Shown: in pieces, positions 1 through 9,067 of the stretch
Layout: every line of letters begins with the position of its first letter
How positions within the stretch are numbered: position 1 is the stretch's first letter
Assembly: GCF_031846185.1 (NCBI RefSeq)
Contig: NZ_JAVRIF010000009.1
Coordinates: 1-64,000, forward strand
Origin: Thalassotalea_H castellviae
GTDB taxonomy: Bacteria > Pseudomonadota > Gammaproteobacteria > Enterobacterales > Alteromonadaceae
Direction of reading: 5' to 3'
Length of the DNA: 64,000 nt
Notes under the pieces: generated by a model
The model's input: only the letters and a program-made list of their open reading frames with translations
Database searches by the model: none
Told to the model about the DNA's origin: nothing
Made by a program: the position numbers and the translations under genes

Positions 1-94
1 AGACGATAGGGACACAAATTAGTTAATCAACGTTTTTCAACAGAGACAACTAATAAAACTATCTAAGAAATGTTAAAAACACCTCTTTAAAAGA

Positions 95-170
95 TGGTGG
101 AGCTATGCGGGATCGAACCGCAGACCTCTTCGCTGCCAGCGAAGCGCTCTCCCAGCTGAGCTATAGCCCC
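95..170 (-). tRNA. tRNA-Ala (GGC)
   Basis: Read on the minus strand this is a complete 76-nt cloverleaf. It starts GGGGCTATAGCTCAGCTGGG and has a 5-bp anticodon stem CTTCG/CGAAG around the loop CTGGCAG, giving anticodon GGC. The T-arm reads GGTTCGATCC, and a genomically encoded CCA lies at 95-97. Anticodon GGC decodes GCC/GCU, so this is alanine. The next gene upstream on this strand is more than 1.4 kb away, so it is probably its own transcript here; any continuing tRNA cluster would lie left of the window. Confidence 0.96.
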
Positions 171-576
171 GCTTGTCTGAAATATCGATGGCCTAGTACC
201 TATATTTCAGAATTCGAAAAGTGTACTGCTACTCATCGAAAGCGAGGCGCATTCTAAGCAGCAGCCCTTTCACTGTCAACCCTTATTTTAGATAAAAGGC
301 TATTTTTTTACTGACAGTTAATTAACTGATTATATAAACGACAACTTGACTATTTTTTGTATATTCAAGTGCTTAATCTCAATAATCTCTTTAAAAAAAT
401 AATGATGTCTTGTTCATTCAAGCAAAATTACACTTTTCTTCTGAGATAATGATAGTTTAAAAATAAATTTTATAAAACAAAACTCCCGTTCAACCTTAGC
501 TAAATAAGCCTTTTACTTTATTTTTTTAATAAAAAGCGGTAAAGTTAATGTTATCTCTCTGTTATAAAAATAATAT
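171..576. other. Intergenic region between tRNA-Ala and yvcK-like gene
   Basis: About 400 AT-rich bases without a convincing open frame. It must hold the promoters of the minus-strand tRNA and the plus-strand yvcK-like gene, since they are divergent. A short imperfect hairpin (CCTT...AAAAGG) followed by a T-run near 280-312 could terminate plus-strand transcription, but this is weak. Nothing else is recognised. Confidence 0.4.
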
Positions 577-1524
577 ATGCAATTAAAAAATATCAAAGTT
601 GTTGCCATAGGCGGAGGTCACGGTTTAGGACGTGTGTTATCTACCCTTTCCTTTTTGGAAAAACAACTGACTGGTATTGTTACGACAACAGACAACGGCG
701 GCTCCACGGGTCGATTAAGAAAACGTAGTAGTACTATTGCATGGGGAGATTTACGAAACTGTTTAACTCAGTTAGTTGATAAAGACTCTATCGGCAGCCA
801 ACTATTTGATTTTCGTTTTGACGGTGAAGATGAACTTGGCGGTCATAACTTAGGTAACTTAATCCTTTTTGCTTTAGGGCAAATTCAATCTCGCCCTCTT
901 GACTCTATTAAATTGGTACGTCGTCTACTTAGAGTCAAAACTCCGGTATTACCTATGTCAGAAACGCCAACTGATTTAATGGCTTTTTATCCTGAAGGCC
1001 GCTGTCGAGTTGGTGAATTATCCGTCGATGAAATGCCAGTCATGCCAAAAAATTTAATGTTAGCTCCCTTGGTGAAAACCTTGTCCCATTGTAACGAAGC
1101 GTTAGCTAATGCCGACCTCATTATTTTAGGCCCTGGCAGTTTTCTCACCAGTGTGGTTCCTCCTCTTTTAGTGAGAGATATTGTCAATGGCATTAAAAAC
1201 AGTAAAGCACACTGCGTGTTTATTGAAAATATTGTTCCTGAGAAAAGCCCTTCCTCGCAACTTACCTTAGATGAAAAGCTACTGTGGATTAAAGAAAATA
1301 TTGGATGTTTACCAATTGATAGCGTCATTGCTCATGGAAACGAGGTTAAGTCTGATATTTTACCGGTATTAAATTGCGATCTCGCGAATCATAATATCGA
1401 ACACTATCACGATAGAGCAAAATTAATAAAAGCGTTAGAGCAATGTGTTGCAAATATTGAAGAACAACCCATAACACTTGATCATAAATCGGTTAACGAC
1501 TTTTCAAACATCGTTAATTCGTAA
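577..1524 (+). CDS. yvcK: YvcK/CofD-like gluconeogenesis factor family protein
   Basis: A 315-aa cytoplasmic protein of the YvcK (E. coli YbhK)/CofD superfamily. The N-terminus VVAIGGGHGLGRVLSTL is the glycine-rich nucleotide/sugar-nucleotide binding loop. It is followed by TTTDNGGSTGRLR (about residues 36-48), GDLRNCL and the family block GGHNLGNL (about 88-95). A second conserved stretch, IILGPGSF, lies near residue 182. YvcK proteins bind UDP-sugars and affect carbon metabolism and cell-wall homeostasis in Bacillus and mycobacteria; the enterobacterial homologue is poorly defined. Length is normal for the family. It stands alone, convergent with dcd. No clear Shine-Dalgarno precedes the ATG. 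The family call is firm; the physiological role here is inferred. Confidence 0.88.
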   Translation: MQLKNIKVVAIGGGHGLGRVLSTLSFLEKQLTGIVTTTDNGGSTGRLRKRSSTIAWGDLRNCLTQLVDKDSIGSQLFDFRFDGEDELGGHNLGNLILFALGQIQSRPLDSIKLVRRLLRVKTPVLPMSETPTDLMAFYPEGRCRVGELSVDEMPVMPKNLMLAPLVKTLSHCNEALANADLIILGPGSFLTSVVPPLLVRDIVNGIKNSKAHCVFIENIVPEKSPSSQLTLDEKLLWIKENIGCLPIDSVIAHGNEVKSDILPVLNCDLANHNIEHYHDRAKLIKALEQCVANIEEQPITLDHKSVNDFSNIVNS

Positions 1525-1624
1525 AATACTTAATATAAACAGTTATTGAAAGCGCTTATAAAAAACGCCTGTGATTTTGACGTTTTGATAATAATACAAC
1601 CGAGAATTCATAGTAAAACTTTAT

Positions 1625-2218
1625 TTATTTTGAGCGTTCATCTTCGCTGATCCTGCTGGCAACGGCCCCCATCTGCCCTTTATATTTGGCATCTAATCTT
1701 TTGTTATAAGGTCGTTGTGCACTGCCAGACATCGTTTCAAAATTTAACGCTGCAATTTTCATTTTTGGTCTAAGTGCGAGTGGAAGTTTACCACTATTAT
1801 AAAATTCCAAGACGATCTGCCCTGACCAACCTGGATCAATTCGATGTGCCGTTACGTGTACCATCAAGCCAAGGCGCGCTAATGAAGAACGGCCATCTAA
1901 CCATCCTACGATATCGTCCGGTAAAGTAACAGACTCATACGTTACCGCTAATGCTAACTCTCCTGGGTGTAAGAAAAAAGCTTCACCATCGGGGATCACT
2001 ATTTCATCACTCATTACCGAGTTCATTGCTTTTTGCATTTCTTCTTTTGGCCCACTTAAATCGATATAAGGCGCGGTATGATCTTGAAAAACCCGAAACT
2101 CGTGGCCAAGTCGAATATCAACACTTACACCTGAAATCATGGTTTCATCAGGTTTTGGCGAGATGACAATACGCTCTTGTTCAATTAATTTTTCTATGTC
2201 GCTATCACAAAGTCTCAT
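1625..2218 (-). CDS. dcd: dCTP deaminase
   Basis: Homotrimeric dCTP deaminase, which converts dCTP to dUTP plus ammonia and so feeds dTMP synthesis. The 197-aa length fits (E. coli Dcd is 193 aa). The N-terminal block MRLCDSDIEKLIEQERI, the HPGELALAVTYE block, DGRSSLARLGLMVH and the catalytic segment DPGWSGQIVLEFYN with the active-site Glu are all present. The C-terminal tail closing over the nucleotide (YKGQMGAVASRI) is intact. It lies 47 nt downstream of mrp on the same strand, probably one transcript, an arrangement seen in many Alteromonadales. It is convergent with the yvcK-like gene. Confidence 0.96.
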   Translation of the reverse strand: MRLCDSDIEKLIEQERIVISPKPDETMISGVSVDIRLGHEFRVFQDHTAPYIDLSGPKEEMQKAMNSVMSDEIVIPDGEAFFLHPGELALAVTYESVTLPDDIVGWLDGRSSLARLGLMVHVTAHRIDPGWSGQIVLEFYNSGKLPLALRPKMKIAALNFETMSGSAQRPYNKRLDAKYKGQMGAVASRISEDERSK

Positions 2219-2265
2219 GGGTATATTTTCACTTATTATTCAATAAAATGACGAATCGATTAACG

Positions 2266-3366
2266 TTAATCAATTTGTGTAAAAAGTATTTCGCTCGTTT
2301 GAGGGCTACGCACATCATACTGATAAAATAAATCAGCGGCTATTTTGGCGGCTATTCTACGGTATTGTATAGCAATATCACCAGAGCTATTTTCAAGCAA
2401 TGCCGATTTACCGCTATCAGCATGCTGACAAATTGTAATATCTAACGGCAATTGACCTAATAACTTAGTCTTAAATTCTTCACTTAATCGTTCACCGCCA
2501 CCACTGCCGAATAAATGCGATTTTTCACCACAATGATCACACAGGTGATAACTCATATTTTCGATCACTCCTAAAACAGGAACATCAACCTTATTAAACA
2601 TTGCAATGCCTTTAGCAGCATCGTCTAAAGCAATATCTTGTGGCGTTGTAATAATCACGGCTGCAGAAACGGGTACTTGCTGTGCCAAAGTTAACTGAAT
2701 ATCCCCTGTACCAGGTGGCATATCAATCAGTAAATAATCGATATCTTGCCACGCACATTCATTTAAAAGCTGACCAAAGGCTCTACTGGCCATTGGTCCT
2801 CGCCAAATCGTGGCGTCTTCTTTGTCAACCAAAAAGCCAATGGATATAGCCGATAAGTCATTTACTTCAATGGGGGTCATTAATTTGCCATCATTGGAGG
2901 TGACTTTTTCATTTTCTATCCCAAGCATTTTGGGTATTGAGGGTCCGTAAATATCTGCATCTAAAATACCAACACGAGCTCCTTGCGCTTGAAGAGCATA
3001 AGCCAGGTTTACCGTAGTCGTTGATTTACCAACTCCCCCTTTCCCTGATGAAATGGCAATGATATTTTTAATACCAGGGATTTGATGCTTTTTAATTTTG
3101 ATGACATCAAGTTGACCATCAACAATAATTGATATTTGATGGGTTTCAAGTAAAGATTCTGCAAAATGTTTTAATTCATCTTCACAGGCAAATGGTACTT
3201 TTAAAGTTAATGTAATATGGCCATCAATCATCACGATTTGCTCTAATTGGCAAATTGTGGCGATACCATTTGGAAAAAAGTCGCTTGTATATTCTTGATA
3301 AAATTTTTCAATCACAATTTGCTGTTCTTTAGGTACTGATTTTGATGAAAATAATTTAGAAAACAT
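2266..3366 (-). CDS. mrp: Mrp/ApbC iron-sulfur cluster carrier ATPase
   Basis: A 366-aa Mrp/NBP35-type P-loop ATPase, thought to carry and deliver Fe-S clusters in the cytoplasm. An N-terminal MIP18/DUF59-like region (about 15-95) precedes the deviant Walker A motif SSGKGGVGKSTT (about 106-117), the switch region DADIYGPSIPKML, DMPPGTGDIQLTL and the CxxC motif in HLCDHCGE (about 277) that ligates the bridging cluster. All key residues are present and length matches E. coli Mrp (369 aa). It is divergent from metG across a 150-170 bp gap, a conserved neighbour pair in gammaproteobacteria, and is followed by dcd. Confidence 0.95.
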   Translation of the reverse strand: MFSKLFSSKSVPKEQQIVIEKFYQEYTSDFFPNGIATICQLEQIVMIDGHITLTLKVPFACEDELKHFAESLLETHQISIIVDGQLDVIKIKKHQIPGIKNIIAISSGKGGVGKSTTTVNLAYALQAQGARVGILDADIYGPSIPKMLGIENEKVTSNDGKLMTPIEVNDLSAISIGFLVDKEDATIWRGPMASRAFGQLLNECAWQDIDYLLIDMPPGTGDIQLTLAQQVPVSAAVIITTPQDIALDDAAKGIAMFNKVDVPVLGVIENMSYHLCDHCGEKSHLFGSGGGERLSEEFKTKLLGQLPLDITICQHADSGKSALLENSSGDIAIQYRRIAAKIAADLFYQYDVRSPQTSEILFTQID

Positions 3367-3532
3367 ACGATAAATACTTATTTTAGAAAAATATAAGAAT
3401 ATATATCGATATTTACGATTAAATGCCGATATTTCTTAATGAAAAATGTTGATAAATTCTGTACCATTCCCCCCATAATTACCACCTTAAATCGTAAACA
3501 TTTTTTGTTTGGCAAAAGAACTGAAGACACCT

Positions 3533-5659
3533 ATGCAATCAAACTCGCAATCTAGTACAACAACAACGGCTAACAAACGTAAAATACTTGTTACTTGTGC
3601 CCTCCCATACGCGAATGGCTCCATTCATTTAGGTCATTTACTTGAACACATTCAAACGGATATTTGGGTTCGGTTTCAACGAATGCGTGGTAATGAAACT
3701 TATTTTGTTTGTGCTGACGACGCACATGGCACGCCTATTATGCTTAAAGCGCAAGAGTTAGGTGTAACACCTGAAGCTATGATTGCTGGCATTCGTGATG
3801 AACATATGCGCGATTTTAATGATTTTCATATCAGTTTCGATAATTATCATTCAACGCACAGTGATGAAAACAAAGCGTTTGCCGAAGAGATATATAACAA
3901 GCTACATGCTAACGGTCATATTAAAACACGTACGATTTCACAATTATATGATCCAGAAAAAGGCATGTTTTTACCTGATCGTTTTGTTAAAGGCACATGT
4001 CCTAAATGTAAAAGTGAAGATGAAAATGGTGATAGTTGTGATAACTGCGGTGCCACCTATTCGCCAACAGAGGTGATTAACCCTCGTTCTGTTGTATCAG
4101 GTGCAACACCAGTTCTAAAAGATTCTGAACACTATTTCTTCGACTTACCGGCTTTTGAACAAATGTTGAAAGACTGGACAACGGGTGGTTCATTACAAGA
4201 AGAAATGGCTAATAAACTTAGCGAATGGTTTGAATCAGGTTTAAAACAATGGGATATCAGTCGTGATGCACCTTACTTTGGTTTTGAAATTCCTAATGCA
4301 CCGGGTAAATTTTTCTATGTGTGGTTAGACGCGCCAATTGGTTATATGGGCAGTTTTAAAAACCTGTGTGCTAAGGAAAACATTGATTTTGACAGTTTCT
4401 GGCTAGAAAACTCCGACGCTGAGCTTTACCATTTCATCGGTAAAGATATTATTTATTTCCACAGTTTATTTTGGCCTGCCATGCTAGAAGGTGCAGGTTA
4501 CCGCAAACCAACTTCAGTGTATGCCCATGGTTTTGTGACCGTGAATGGCGCAAAAATGTCTAAATCTAAAGGGACTTTTATTAAAGGTCGAACTTACTTA
4601 GAGCATTTAAATCCAGAATATTTACGATATTACTATGCGGCAAAATTAACGAACCGCATTGATGATTTAGATTTAAACCTTGAAGACTTTGCACAACGTG
4701 TAAACTCTGATTTAGTCGGTAAAGTCGTTAATATTGCCTCTCGTTGTGCAAGCTTCATTACCAAACGTTTCGACGGCATGTTATCAACTCATATCGATGA
4801 TCAAGCGCTTGCCGATGAAGTAACTTCCGCCGGAGATCGTTTAGCTGAACTTTATGAAAATCGTGAATTTGGTAAAGCGATGCGCGAAATTATGGCGCTT
4901 GCCGATAAAGTTAATGAATATATTGCCGTAAAAGAACCTTGGCAATTAATCAAAGATGAAACTAAACAACAAGAAGTACAAGATATTTGTTCGCTTGGTA
5001 TTAATTTATTTAGAACCTTAATGATTTATTTAAAGCCAGTGTTGCCGGTGTTAGCAGAAAGCACAGAAAGCTTTTTAAATGATGAATTACTTTGGGAAGG
5101 TCATAAAACTATTTTGACCGATCATAAAATTAATAAATTTAAAGCACTTTTACAGCGCGTAGACATGGATAAAATTAATGCCATGACAGATGCCTCTAAA
5201 GAAAGTTTAGGCGGAGAGTCTGTTAAAGAAGAAAAACCAAAGAAGAAAAAGGCTAAAAAGGAAAAAGTTATCGATAATTCAGCCGCCCTTGCCGACCCTT
5301 TGGGTGCCGATCCTATCGCCCCTGAGATTCAGTTCGACGATTTTGCCAAAATTGATTTACGTATTGCGAAAATAATCAAAGCAGAGCATGTTGAAGGTGC
5401 TGATAAATTACTTCGTTTAGAGCTTGCATTAGACTCCAATGACAACGGTGAAACACGTCAAGTATTTGCAGGGATTAAGTCGGCTTATCAACCAGAAGAC
5501 TTACAAGGCAAGTTAACGGTTATGGTAGCGAACCTTGCACCTCGTAAAATGCGTTTTGGCATGTCTGAAGGTATGGTATTAGCGGCAGGTCCAGGTGGTA
5601 AAGACTTATGGATAATGAATCCTGAAGGTGGTGCTAAACCAGGCATGAAAGTAAAATAA
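3533..5659 (+). CDS. metG: Methionyl-tRNA synthetase
   Basis: Class I aminoacyl-tRNA synthetase charging tRNA-Met. It shows CALPYANGSIHLGH (HIGH motif), the zinc knuckle with paired CPKC and CDNCG cysteines (about residues 155-175), KMSKSKGT (about 341) and, after a lysine-rich linker (KKKKAKKEK), a C-terminal EMAP/Trbp111-like tRNA-binding domain beginning DDFAKIDLRIAKI. This is the long dimeric bacterial form (E. coli 677 aa). The ATG at 3533 gives 708 aa. An in-frame TTG at 3509 would add eight residues, but neither start has a strong ribosome-binding site; I prefer the ATG because the extension is not family sequence. A terminator follows at 5717. Confidence 0.97.
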   Translation: MQSNSQSSTTTTANKRKILVTCALPYANGSIHLGHLLEHIQTDIWVRFQRMRGNETYFVCADDAHGTPIMLKAQELGVTPEAMIAGIRDEHMRDFNDFHISFDNYHSTHSDENKAFAEEIYNKLHANGHIKTRTISQLYDPEKGMFLPDRFVKGTCPKCKSEDENGDSCDNCGATYSPTEVINPRSVVSGATPVLKDSEHYFFDLPAFEQMLKDWTTGGSLQEEMANKLSEWFESGLKQWDISRDAPYFGFEIPNAPGKFFYVWLDAPIGYMGSFKNLCAKENIDFDSFWLENSDAELYHFIGKDIIYFHSLFWPAMLEGAGYRKPTSVYAHGFVTVNGAKMSKSKGTFIKGRTYLEHLNPEYLRYYYAAKLTNRIDDLDLNLEDFAQRVNSDLVGKVVNIASRCASFITKRFDGMLSTHIDDQALADEVTSAGDRLAELYENREFGKAMREIMALADKVNEYIAVKEPWQLIKDETKQQEVQDICSLGINLFRTLMIYLKPVLPVLAESTESFLNDELLWEGHKTILTDHKINKFKALLQRVDMDKINAMTDASKESLGGESVKEEKPKKKKAKKEKVIDNSAALADPLGADPIAPEIQFDDFAKIDLRIAKIIKAEHVEGADKLLRLELALDSNDNGETRQVFAGIKSAYQPEDLQGKLTVMVANLAPRKMRFGMSEGMVLAAGPGGKDLWIMNPEGGAKPGMKVK

Positions 5660-5716
5660 TGTGTAGTTGATTTCTCAACTACATGAGATTGAATTACTCA
5701 AATGATTCAACCAATG

Positions 5717-5746
5717 AAGACCGAAAAACCTAGGCTTTTCGGTCTT
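5717..5746 (+). terminator. Intrinsic terminator hairpin after metG
   Basis: Perfect 11-bp inverted repeat AAGACCGAAAA / TTTTCGGTCTT around an 8-nt loop, about 57 nt past the metG stop. The following bases (GTTATTT) are only moderately T-rich. The symmetric A/T arms suggest it can act in both directions against the facing minus-strand gene at 5848. Confidence 0.8.
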
Positions 5747-5847
5747 GTTATTTATCAATCTCTTTCCTTTCAACTTTTTCCTAGTTCGCTAACATCCACG
5801 TTAACTATTTATTAAATAAAAGGCATTTTCAAATAAAATTAATAAAG

Positions 5848-6192
5848 TCATTGTCTCGCCTGTGCATGCATTTTGTGTATAACTCGATGAATTATCGGTG
5901 CTAATAAAGTTGCGGTTGCTAACAAGAAAATAGTCTCAATGAAAAGGCCATATACTGCTGTAAAGACTTTACCAACGTGGGAGTTCAGTGGATATGGTGA
6001 ATCTAAACCACCTAATAAAGATAATGCATTGATACACGCTTCAATTAATCGTAAATCTTCAATGAAAAGAAAACCAATAACCCCAGGAATTAAACCTAAT
6101 AAGAGAAATACACTAGCGAATATAAAAAAACGAAACAATCGAAAAATAAATTGCTTTAAAGAGATAACATCTTGTTTTAATGATTCAAACAT
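5848..6192 (-). CDS. Small two-TM membrane protein, ion-channel-pore-like
   Basis: A 114-aa integral membrane protein with two clear hydrophobic segments (about 18-44 and 82-101) separated by a semi-hydrophobic loop, LSLLGGLDSPYPL, placed where a K+-channel pore loop would be. The order TM - pore-like loop - TM - basic amphipathic tail (HRVIHKMHAQ) resembles small proteins related to the Ion_trans_2 pore module, but the loop lacks a TVGYG-type selectivity filter. Function is unknown; channel-like is an inference from topology. Convergent with metG across a bidirectional-looking terminator. Confidence 0.5.
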   Translation of the reverse strand: MFESLKQDVISLKQFIFRLFRFFIFASVFLLLGLIPGVIGFLFIEDLRLIEACINALSLLGGLDSPYPLNSHVGKVFTAVYGLFIETIFLLATATLLAPIIHRVIHKMHAQARQ

Positions 6193-6588
6193 AATTTTAG
6201 TTTCGCCTTTATAGAGAAATAGCGCTAAAAGCTGACATTGATCTTTATTGCTACCGACAAAAGATCAGAGCGACGAGCGAACACTTACAAAATAGTGTAT
6301 TTAAAGTTGAGCTAGATAGAAGACTATCAACATATCGCTACTCACAATAATATTTTTCATTTACTTTCAAGTAAGTATAACAAAGATAATATCTTATATT
6401 TTACTAGAAATTTAAACTTACACTAATCCTAATATTGTGGTTAAAACGACTATAAAGTTGTAAAACCAACTCCTTACGACTTGTTAATTTAGAGTAATTC
6501 CCATTCAATATCAAAGAGTTAAGCATTGGCTTATACTTTGCTTCAGTGGCCAAGGAAACTTACTCTATTAGAACTCATGAGGGAAATT
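6193..6588. other. Divergent intergenic region with a small hairpin
   Basis: About 395 AT-rich bases between two divergent membrane-protein genes. An inverted repeat TGATCTTT / AAAGATCA at 6239-6267 sits about 50 nt upstream of the minus-strand gene start and could be a 5' UTR hairpin or operator. An in-frame TTG at 6526 lies ahead of the plus-strand gene, but I prefer the later ATG. Nothing else is recognised. Confidence 0.35.
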
Positions 6589-7014
6589 ATGAAAGTAGAA
6601 GTATCAAAATTACGAATAAATATACTAAGAACGGTTTACCTTCTTATTGTGGTTGTATTTGGTTATAGGATATGGCCGACAATCATCAACCCGAATGAAG
6701 TATGGGATCCTTTGCAAGGGGTGGCATTTAGCTTTTGGGGAGCATTTACTTTATTGTCTATTTTAGGAGTTTGGCAGCCTCTGAAAATGCTACCTTTGCT
6801 TTTTATGCAATTGACTTATAAAGTAATTTGGATGTTGGCAGTTGGTTTGCAACTTTGGTCTGCAGGACAAATTGATCCGGTGGCGGCTGGGCTAATAAGA
6901 TCTAACTCAATCGGGATTATTATCGATCTGCTAGTTATCCCGTGGCCATACGTTTGGTCAACTTATATATTAAAAACAAATCCCAATAACCATCACTCTT
7001 ATAGTGACAAATAA
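6589..7014 (+). CDS. Hypothetical four-TM membrane protein
   Basis: A 141-aa integral membrane protein not assigned to a named family. The ATG at 6589 is preceded by a good ribosome-binding site (GAGGGA, 5-6 nt upstream), whereas the upstream TTG at 6526 has none, so the shorter form is chosen. Hydrophobic segments lie at about residues 10-28 (TVYLLIVVVFGYRIWP), 45-62 (AFSFWGAFTLLSILGVW), 68-90 (LLFMQLTYKVIWMLAVGLQL) and 108-128. The tail is polar (NPNNHHSYSDK). No enzymatic motif is visible. It stands alone. Confidence 0.6.
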   Translation: MKVEVSKLRINILRTVYLLIVVVFGYRIWPTIINPNEVWDPLQGVAFSFWGAFTLLSILGVWQPLKMLPLLFMQLTYKVIWMLAVGLQLWSAGQIDPVAAGLIRSNSIGIIIDLLVIPWPYVWSTYILKTNPNNHHSYSDK

Positions 7015-7317
7015 AATGACAGGTTAACAAAGTCAGTCAGTAGGACCGCTTATATGCAACTTCGCATTGTTTTAGCGGTTCCTGTTTGCGTTACCATTGT
7101 CTGCTGCTGGCACCAAGAAGTTATAAAACTAATGAGTGAAATGTCCGTTTTCGAATTTTTGCTGAGCTAATCAACTGAAGGGTTAAGTCAAAGTCAAAAC
7201 CAAAATTAAATCAGATATGAACTACTACAGTTCACCCCTTACTTTCCTTCATAACTTACTTTATATTTCGGACTAACTTTGACTAGTTGATATAAATAAA
7301 TAGTAAGCGCTCTAAGA
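7015..7317. other. Convergent intergenic region with an imperfect stem-loop
   Basis: An imperfect inverted repeat spans 7042-7083: AGGACCGCT pairs with AGCGGTTCCT (one bulge), with an inner ATGC/GCAT stem. It lies shortly after the plus-strand membrane-protein gene and could be its terminator, although a T-tract is missing. The remaining bases show no gene. Confidence 0.35.
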
Positions 7318-8703
7318 TTATTCACTAATTTTTACACAATTGCGGCCATTATTCTTCGCTTCGTAAAGGGCTTTATCTGCTTTAATTATTTCATCTGTTA
7401 AATTAGTTGTTTTGTCGGCAGTAGCTACACTCACCCCAATGCTTACAGTAACAGACAACTCAGTGTTATCTTCGAGCGTTATCATCGACTGGGCCATTTT
7501 ATCTTTTAATCGTTCACAGATATCTAACGCTTTATTTTGGTCTGAAATTAAAATACAAAAGGCAAACTCTTCACCGCCATACCGGCCATAAACATCTTCT
7601 TGACGAAAAAAGGACGATAACGATGTTGCGACACTGACTAGCACTTGATCACCAATGGCATGACCATAGGTATCATTAAATCGTTTAAATAAATCAATAT
7701 CTATTAACCCTGATAATATGACTGAATTTTCGCGTTTAGCCCGACTAAATTGCTTAACAGCTTGTTCGGTAAAACTTCGTCGATTAGGTATATCGGTTAA
7801 ATCATCATAATAAGCATGTCGATATAATTTTTTATTGGCATCATGCAGTTTTTGAGTCTTTTCACGGATGATGCTTTCAAGGTTCGCCTTGATCTCTTTT
7901 AATCCTTTATTCTTACTTTCTAATTGTTCAGCATAATATTTGTCACTAGTAACATCTCTTTCTAAGGCGGCAAAATGGGTTACATCTCCGTATTTATTCG
8001 TTAAAGGAAATATATCCATATTAAGCCAATATGGGTGGCCTGATTTAGAGTAATTAAGAATGGTGCTCTTGATAGACTTTTTTTCTGTTAGAGCATGTCT
8101 AATTTTTGCTAACTCGGCTTTATCGGTATCTTTTCCTTGTAAAATCCGTGGTGTTTCACCAATCACTTCATCTTTTGTATAACCGGTAAGCGCTTCAAAC
8201 GCTTTATTCACATATACAATTCGTGGGCTTAACGGAGCTTCAATACTCTCTGCTTCGGTAACTATGATGACATCTTTAGCATTATCGACGATTGCACTAT
8301 AAGAAAATAAATTTTTCTGTTCTGAAATATCATTAAACGTCACCACAAGAAAGCTTTCTGTTATCGTGTTTGAAAGCTCTGGATACGCATTAACCATAAA
8401 CCAAGAAGGTTGCTCATTTTTACTATCAACCACACCTAAAACTTCATTATTTAATGGTGTTTTGAATCTTTTAACAAGAGAAACGGGGTAATTTTCAGGC
8501 TGAATTGGACGATAACCTTCATCAATAAATCGCCATTGAGGATCTTTTGCATCTTTGCCGATCATTTGCTCATGAGTTAACCTCAAAAGCTTTAGAGCAA
8601 CAGGGTTTGCATATACTACCTTAGTGTCCCAGTTATGAATGACAACACCAATATTGGCTTTTTCAAGCAAGCTTTGTAGTGTGACGCCCGTTAAACTCTT
8701 CAT
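7318..8703 (-). CDS. PAS-PAS-GGDEF diguanylate cyclase
   Basis: A 461-aa cytoplasmic sensor enzyme predicted to make cyclic di-GMP from two GTP. PAS domain 1 covers about residues 5-125 and PAS domain 2 about 133-255, the latter with the typical YVNKAFEALTGYTKDEVIG start and GRxPRxLQGKDTD-like loop (GETPRILQGKDTD). A coiled segment (about 260-295) leads into the GGDEF domain with YGRYGGEEFAF near residue 374. The catalytic GGEEF is intact, and RQED five residues upstream fits the inhibitory I-site RxxD, so product feedback is likely. No membrane segments. It is monocistronic. The PAS ligand is unknown; a LOV-type GRNCRFLQ motif is absent. Confidence 0.9.
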   Translation of the reverse strand: MKSLTGVTLQSLLEKANIGVVIHNWDTKVVYANPVALKLLRLTHEQMIGKDAKDPQWRFIDEGYRPIQPENYPVSLVKRFKTPLNNEVLGVVDSKNEQPSWFMVNAYPELSNTITESFLVVTFNDISEQKNLFSYSAIVDNAKDVIIVTEAESIEAPLSPRIVYVNKAFEALTGYTKDEVIGETPRILQGKDTDKAELAKIRHALTEKKSIKSTILNYSKSGHPYWLNMDIFPLTNKYGDVTHFAALERDVTSDKYYAEQLESKNKGLKEIKANLESIIREKTQKLHDANKKLYRHAYYDDLTDIPNRRSFTEQAVKQFSRAKRENSVILSGLIDIDLFKRFNDTYGHAIGDQVLVSVATSLSSFFRQEDVYGRYGGEEFAFCILISDQNKALDICERLKDKMAQSMITLEDNTELSVTVSIGVSVATADKTTNLTDEIIKADKALYEAKNNGRNCVKISE

Positions 8704-9067
8704 GAACTACCTTCAAAATATAAAGCCTAAATACTCATTAACTTCTTCAATGAAGGAATTATCCAATCCCTGTTTATTATTTAAGCGTAGCACAAGTAAT
8801 GTTAACTAAAAGTAAACAAATGTTTTTTATTTAAATATTTAACACGATGTTGATAAAAAAACAATAGGTATCACTTTTAGCTATTTATATAAATTTCAGA
8901 TAGTTAAACACAAAAATGATTCTATAGCCGATAATAAAATCATTTTAGTAATTTAATTGTTCTTTACAATCACCAGCTAACATTTAAATCCACTTTAATA
9001 CATAATTCACAAACCATGCCCAAGAACCGTTTATAGACTAAGCATTCTATGCCTAAAGACTAGTAGT
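8704..9067. other. Intergenic region between two minus-strand genes
   Basis: About 360 AT-rich bases upstream of the diguanylate cyclase gene. A promoter for that gene must lie here, but I cannot point to a clear one. No open frame, repeat or RNA structure is recognised. Confidence 0.3.

Noticed and set aside
987..1328. 113-codon antisense frame inside the yvcK-like gene
   Set aside because: Shadow of a well-supported gene with intact family motifs.
5939..6214. 91-codon plus-strand frame opposite the channel-like gene
   Set aside because: Antisense to a gene with convincing membrane topology; its product is a basic low-information sequence.
7042..7083. Imperfect inverted repeat considered as an integron attC site
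   Set aside because: No integrase, no cassette array and no conserved attC R-box pattern; a plain stem-loop is the simpler reading.
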